Assembly: GCA_944322345.1 (NCBI GenBank)
Contig: CALUOO010000003.1
Coordinates: 186,001-250,000, forward strand
DNA: 64,000 nucleotides
Reading direction: 5' to 3'
Source: an uncultured Bacteroides sp.
Lineage (GTDB): Bacteria; Bacteroidota; Bacteroidia; Bacteroidales; Bacteroidaceae
The notes under the pieces were generated by a model that was not told the origin of the DNA, ran no database searches, and was given only the letters and a program-made list of their open reading frames with translations. Positions 61,357 to 64,000 of this stretch are shown here, piece after piece (positions within the stretch are counted from its first letter, which is position 1; every line of letters starts with the position of its first letter). The position numbers and the translations under genes are program-made.

Positions 61357-61800
61357 TTATTCGCCTACTACTTCAAAAGGAATTTCTACAGAAACTTCTT
61401 TATGCAATTTCACAATAGCTTTATAATTGCCAACCTCTTTCACTGCATCTTTCACTACAATAGTCTTACGATCTACTTCGTGACCTAACTTAGCCAAAGC
61501 TTCAGCAATCTGAATATTACCAACAGAACCAAAAATAGTTCCAGTCGAGCTTACCTTCGTTGCAATGGTCAAAGAAACACCTTCCAACTTAGCAGCCATA
61601 GCTTCAGCATCTTTCTTGATTTTCTCAAGTTTGTGAGCACGCTGTTTCAGCTCTTCAGCCAACATTTTCTTTGCAGAAGGAGAAGCAATGACAGCTTTTC
61701 CTGTCGGGATCAAGTAATTACGACCGTATCCGGATTTAACGTTTACGATATCGTTCTTATAACCCAAATTTACTACGTCTTCTTTCAATATAATTTCCAT
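61357..61800 (-). CDS. rplI: 50S ribosomal protein L9
   Basis: A 147-residue ribosomal protein with the N-terminal L9 signature (ILKEDVVNLGYKNDIVNVKSGYGRNYLIPTG region, residues 4-34), the long connecting helix and the C-terminal domain with SSTGTIFGSVGN. It is the last gene of the S6-S18-L9 operon, 14 bases after rpsR. Confidence 0.98.
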   Translation of the reverse strand: MEIILKEDVVNLGYKNDIVNVKSGYGRNYLIPTGKAVIASPSAKKMLAEELKQRAHKLEKIKKDAEAMAAKLEGVSLTIATKVSSTGTIFGSVGNIQIAEALAKLGHEVDRKTIVVKDAVKEVGNYKAIVKLHKEVSVEIPFEVVGE

Positions 61801-61814
61801 ACTTTTCCTCCTTC

Positions 61815-62087
61815 TTATTTCATCATGTCAGTTACATAAGGCAACAATGCCAAGTGACGAGCTCTCTTCACAGCTTGTGCGATACGACGCTGGAACTTCA
61901 AAGAAGTACCTGTAATACGACGTGGCAGGATCTTTCCCTGTTCGTTCAAGAATTTCTTCAAGAATTCAGGATCTTTGTAATCGATATACTTGATACCGCT
62001 TTTCTTAAAACGACAATATTTTTTCTTTTTAACGTCTACTGAGGGCGGAGTTAAATATCTGATTTCTGATTGAACTTGTTGTGCCAT
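61815..62087 (-). CDS. rpsR: 30S ribosomal protein S18
   Basis: A 90-residue S18 with the conserved core [20 protein letters not shown] and [20 protein letters not shown]. The N-terminus is somewhat extended relative to E. coli. Two bases separate it from rpsF. Confidence 0.98.
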   Translation of the reverse strand: MAQQVQSEIRYLTPPSVDVKKKKYCRFKKSGIKYIDYKDPEFLKKFLNEQGKILPRRITGTSLKFQRRIAQAVKRARHLALLPYVTDMMK

Positions 62088-62089
62088 AA

Positions 62090-62434
62090 TTAATCCTCCT
62101 TTTTGTTTGATTTAACACTTCTTCTTTTAGCAGCATATTCAGCAGCATACTTATCCATCTTGAAAGTCAAGAAACGGATCACACGTTCATCACGACGGAA
62201 GTTTATTTCAAGCTTCTCAATGACAGTTGGTTCTGCCTTGAATTCAATCAGCTGATAGAATCCTGTAGATTTCTTCTGAATTGGATAAGCCAACTTCTTC
62301 AATCCCCAGTTTTCCTCATTGATAATCTCAGCACCTTCAGCCTGAAGAATGCCTTTGAATTTCTCTACCGCTTCCTTCATCTGAGCATCAGATAAAACGG
62401 GAGTTAAAATGAAAACGGTTTCGTATTGATTCAT
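62090..62434 (-). CDS. rpsF: 30S ribosomal protein S6
   Basis: A 114-residue S6 that starts [20 protein letters not shown] and has the [20 protein letters not shown] strand-helix. The C-terminal tail is basic and Ser/Lys-rich ([14 protein letters not shown]). It opens the ribosomal operon; a full promoter lies at 62479-62509. Confidence 0.98.
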   Translation of the reverse strand: MNQYETVFILTPVLSDAQMKEAVEKFKGILQAEGAEIINEENWGLKKLAYPIQKKSTGFYQLIEFKAEPTVIEKLEINFRRDERVIRFLTFKMDKYAAEYAAKRRSVKSNKKED

Positions 62435-62478
62435 ACTCGTTTAATTAAGAATTAAATAATTATTTTTTAATGCGGGTG

Positions 62479-62509
62479 CAAAGGTAATCATTTTATTCTT
62501 AACTACCAA
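62479..62509 (-). promoter_or_regulatory. promoter of the rpsF operon
   Basis: On the minus strand TTG, a 20-base spacer and TACCTTTG; the predicted start is about 35-40 bases before the rpsF ATG at 62434. Confidence 0.7.
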
Positions 62510-62559
62510 CATTTAATTTTTTTTTATACCCAACATACAAAACTTACACAAGAAGAGAT

Positions 62560-62574
62560 TAACTTTGCAAAGTT
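62560..62574 (+). promoter_or_regulatory. -7 box and overlapping palindrome before the MarR gene
   Basis: TAACTTTG (TAnnTTTG) at 62560-62567 is embedded in the perfect palindrome AACTTTGCAAAGTT (62561-62574), 17 bases before the ATG at 62592. MarR proteins bind short palindromes over their own promoter, so this is a likely autoregulatory operator (inference). Confidence 0.55.
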
Positions 62575-62591
62575 GTTGAAACAATAATTTC

Positions 62592-63038
62592 ATGATAGAA
62601 CAGTTCAATTTTGATATTCGCCTCATATTTGCCATACTGAATGGTAAAGTATCTGCCGCCATTAACCGAAAATTATATCGCAATTTCCGTATGAACGATC
62701 TGGATATCAGCCCAGAACAATGGACAGTGCTAATTTTTCTATGGGAAAAAGACGGTGTAACCCAACAAGAGTTGTGCAATGCAACCTTTAAAGACAAGCC
62801 TAGCATGACCCGATTGATTGACAACATGGAAAGGCAACATTTAGTAGTGCGCATCCATGACAAAAAAGACCGGCGCAGTAACCTGATCCACTTGACAAGA
62901 GACGGGAAAGAACTAGAAGAAAAAGCACGTATTGTCGCCGGTCAAACCCTGAAAGAGGCTTTAAAAGGAGTATCATTAGAAGAACTTAGCATTGGTCAAG
63001 AAGTACTCAAAAAAGTATTTTTCAACACAAAAGACTAA
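62592..63038 (+). CDS. MarR-family transcriptional regulator
   Basis: A 148-residue winged-helix regulator. The DNA-binding core is ISPEQWTVLIFLWEKDGVTQQELC, then KPSMTRLIDNMERQHLVVR with wing DKKDRRSNLIHLT, and the C-terminal dimerisation helix follows (EKARIVAGQTLKEAL). MarR proteins usually repress efflux or stress genes and release DNA on ligand binding. Neither the ligand nor the target genes are known here. It is followed after 139 bases by a small membrane protein. Confidence 0.92.
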   Translation: MIEQFNFDIRLIFAILNGKVSAAINRKLYRNFRMNDLDISPEQWTVLIFLWEKDGVTQQELCNATFKDKPSMTRLIDNMERQHLVVRIHDKKDRRSNLIHLTRDGKELEEKARIVAGQTLKEALKGVSLEELSIGQEVLKKVFFNTKD

Positions 63039-63177
63039 CCTACAAACAAAGCATCAAATTCCTAAAATCCGCTAAATCGATACGTGGTATAGATTTTTTG
63101 CCTAAATAATTTCTCCCATAAAAGAATTATGCTTTAATTTGTGACAAGAATATAATAATCTATTAAAATACACACAC

Positions 63178-63354
63178 ATGAAAGGTTTATTAAAGAATCT
63201 GGGATTGATATTAATCTTGATCGGAGTAATCATTTTGTTGATATGTTCCATGACAGGCAATGTCAACAGCAATGGTATCTTAGGTACCTCAGCAGTATTG
63301 ATTGTATTAGGACTTGTTTCCTATATTGTGATTAATAAAAAAATCGTCGATTGA
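63178..63354 (+). CDS. 58-residue two-helix membrane protein
   Basis: ATG at 63178 opens a frame of 58 residues. MKGLLKNLGLILILIGVIIL begins the first transmembrane helix (about 7-24); a short polar turn GNVNSNG and a second helix (about 34-53) follow, ending NKKIVD. The arrangement is typical of small Bacteroides inner-membrane proteins of unknown function. A strong two-way terminator follows, so it is a real transcription unit of its own. Confidence 0.7.
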   Translation: MKGLLKNLGLILILIGVIILLICSMTGNVNSNGILGTSAVLIVLGLVSYIVINKKIVD

Positions 63355-63375
63355 TACTTCCCATATCAGATCAAT

Positions 63376-63409
63376 AAAAAATCCCGTCACTTTTGGTGCG
63401 GGATTTTTT
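63376..63409. terminator. bidirectional terminator
   Basis: Arms AAAAATCCCG and CGGGATTTTT with inner CAC/GTG pairing and loop TTTTG, between the small membrane gene and the convergent RprY-like gene. Confidence 0.9.
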
Positions 63410-63437
63410 AGTTTATCATTTCTACGAATTCTATATC

Positions 63438-64000
63438 TTAAGATTCCGGTTCAGGAGTAATAAGTTTGTAACCTTTTCCGTGAATATTAATAATCTCAAT
63501 AGAATCATCTTCTTTCAGATGCTTACGCAGTTTAGTAATATATACATCCATACTACGGGCATTGAAATAATTGTCATCAATCCAGATTGTCTTTAAAGCA
63601 AAGTCACGTTGCAGTATCTCGTTTGCATGAGCACACAACAGCCCTAGCAATTCAGATTCCTTTGTCGTAAGTTTTGTCTGCTTACCGTCTATTGCCAATA
63701 TCTGTTTCTGAGTATCAAAAGTAAATCTACCTATCTTATAGATATTGCTTTCCTTGTTTTTCTTTCCACGAACCCGTCTCAGAATAGCCTCAATTCTGAA
63801 TGTAAGTTCTTCCATACTGAAAGGTTTCGTTATATAGTCATCAGCACCAATCTTAAATCCTTCCAAAATATCCTCTTTCAGAGTTTTAGCAGTCAAGAAA
63901 ATAATAGGAATCTCGGCATTTGCCGCACGAACATCCTGTGCCAAAGTAAAGCCATCTTTTTTAGGCATCATCACATCAAATACGCACAAATCATACTTGT
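63438..64000 (-). CDS. rprY: OmpR/PhoB-type response regulator, RprY-like (5' part missing)
   Basis: The frame is open through the right edge (the last residues read YDLCVFDVMMPKKDG), so the first part of the receiver domain is cut off. Visible are the phospho-acceptor region FDVMMPKKDGFTL, PIIFLTAKTLKED with the conserved Thr, ADDYITKPFSMEEL with the conserved Lys, and the winged-helix output domain (about the last 100 residues, with TTKESELLGLLCAHANEI and VYITKLRKHLKED). The sequence closely resembles what I recall of the Bacteroides response regulator RprY; the symbol is from memory, not a search. The partner histidine kinase is not in the window. Confidence 0.85.
   Translation of the reverse strand, partial: KYDLCVFDVMMPKKDGFTLAQDVRAANAEIPIIFLTAKTLKEDILEGFKIGADDYITKPFSMEELTFRIEAILRRVRGKKNKESNIYKIGRFTFDTQKQILAIDGKQTKLTTKESELLGLLCAHANEILQRDFALKTIWIDDNYFNARSMDVYITKLRKHLKEDDSIEIINIHGKGYKLITPEPES

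Overview
The window is a stretch of Bacteroides chromosome, most likely from the B. thetaiotaomicron/B. fragilis group. The evidence is the moderately AT-rich sequence, many promoters of the Bacteroides type (-33 TTTG or TTG, a 19-21 base spacer, -7 TAnnTTTG), weak Shine-Dalgarno signals, and typical genes: MutAB, an adenosylcobalamin-dependent ribonucleotide reductase, a NamZ-type (DUF1343) protein, an LptD-like barrel, and an RprY-like response regulator cut by the right edge.

Layout. 0-2 kb: methylmalonyl-CoA mutase (mutA, start of mutB). 2.4-12.5 kb: two paralogous AspT/YidE-type transporters on either side of a cytidylate-kinase-like protein, an outer-membrane receptor-like barrel and a BtuFCD/FecBCD-type ABC importer. 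12.6-23 kb: housekeeping genes (DPH6-like ATPase, MATE exporter, lysS, gpsA, pgi, a lipoprotein, a secreted protein, ogt, HAD phosphatase). 22.9-25 kb: an unrecognised protein, a strongly folded 150-base RNA-like element with a good promoter at each end, a zinc-ribbon membrane protein with a coupled 25-residue ORF, and tRNA-Arg(CCG). 25.3-34.5 kb: asnA, ung, lptD-like, HD hydrolase, namZ-like, metallophosphatase, PepSY-like lipoprotein. 34.6-43.4 kb: a tripartite RND efflux operon ending in a patatin/beta-barrel gene, with a divergent AraC regulator. 43.7-56.6 kb: BASS transporter, amidase, MCE protein, dnaA, nitroreductase, nrdJ, malQ, GT4, folB. 56.9-60.7 kb: the compact mtaB-lpxL-GT2-mgsA run. 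60.9-64 kb: Ala-rich lipoprotein, rpsF-rpsR-rplI, a MarR regulator, a 58-residue membrane protein, and the RprY-like regulator.

Shared themes. Three units relate or may relate to cobalamin: MutAB and NrdJ use it, and the ABC importer belongs to a family that carries cobalamin or ferric siderophores. Several genes build or remodel the envelope: LptD-like, lipid A acyltransferase, MCE protein, amidase, NamZ-like, TolC/RND pump.

The least expected content is intergenic. There are three arrays with an exact 22-base period (two share 42 identical bases), two arrays with an exact 23-base period, several 7-base-period arrays in leaders, and the rod-shaped RNA-like element at 24.04-24.20 kb, which resembles 6S RNA in plan. 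All calls come from reading the sequence; no database search was run.
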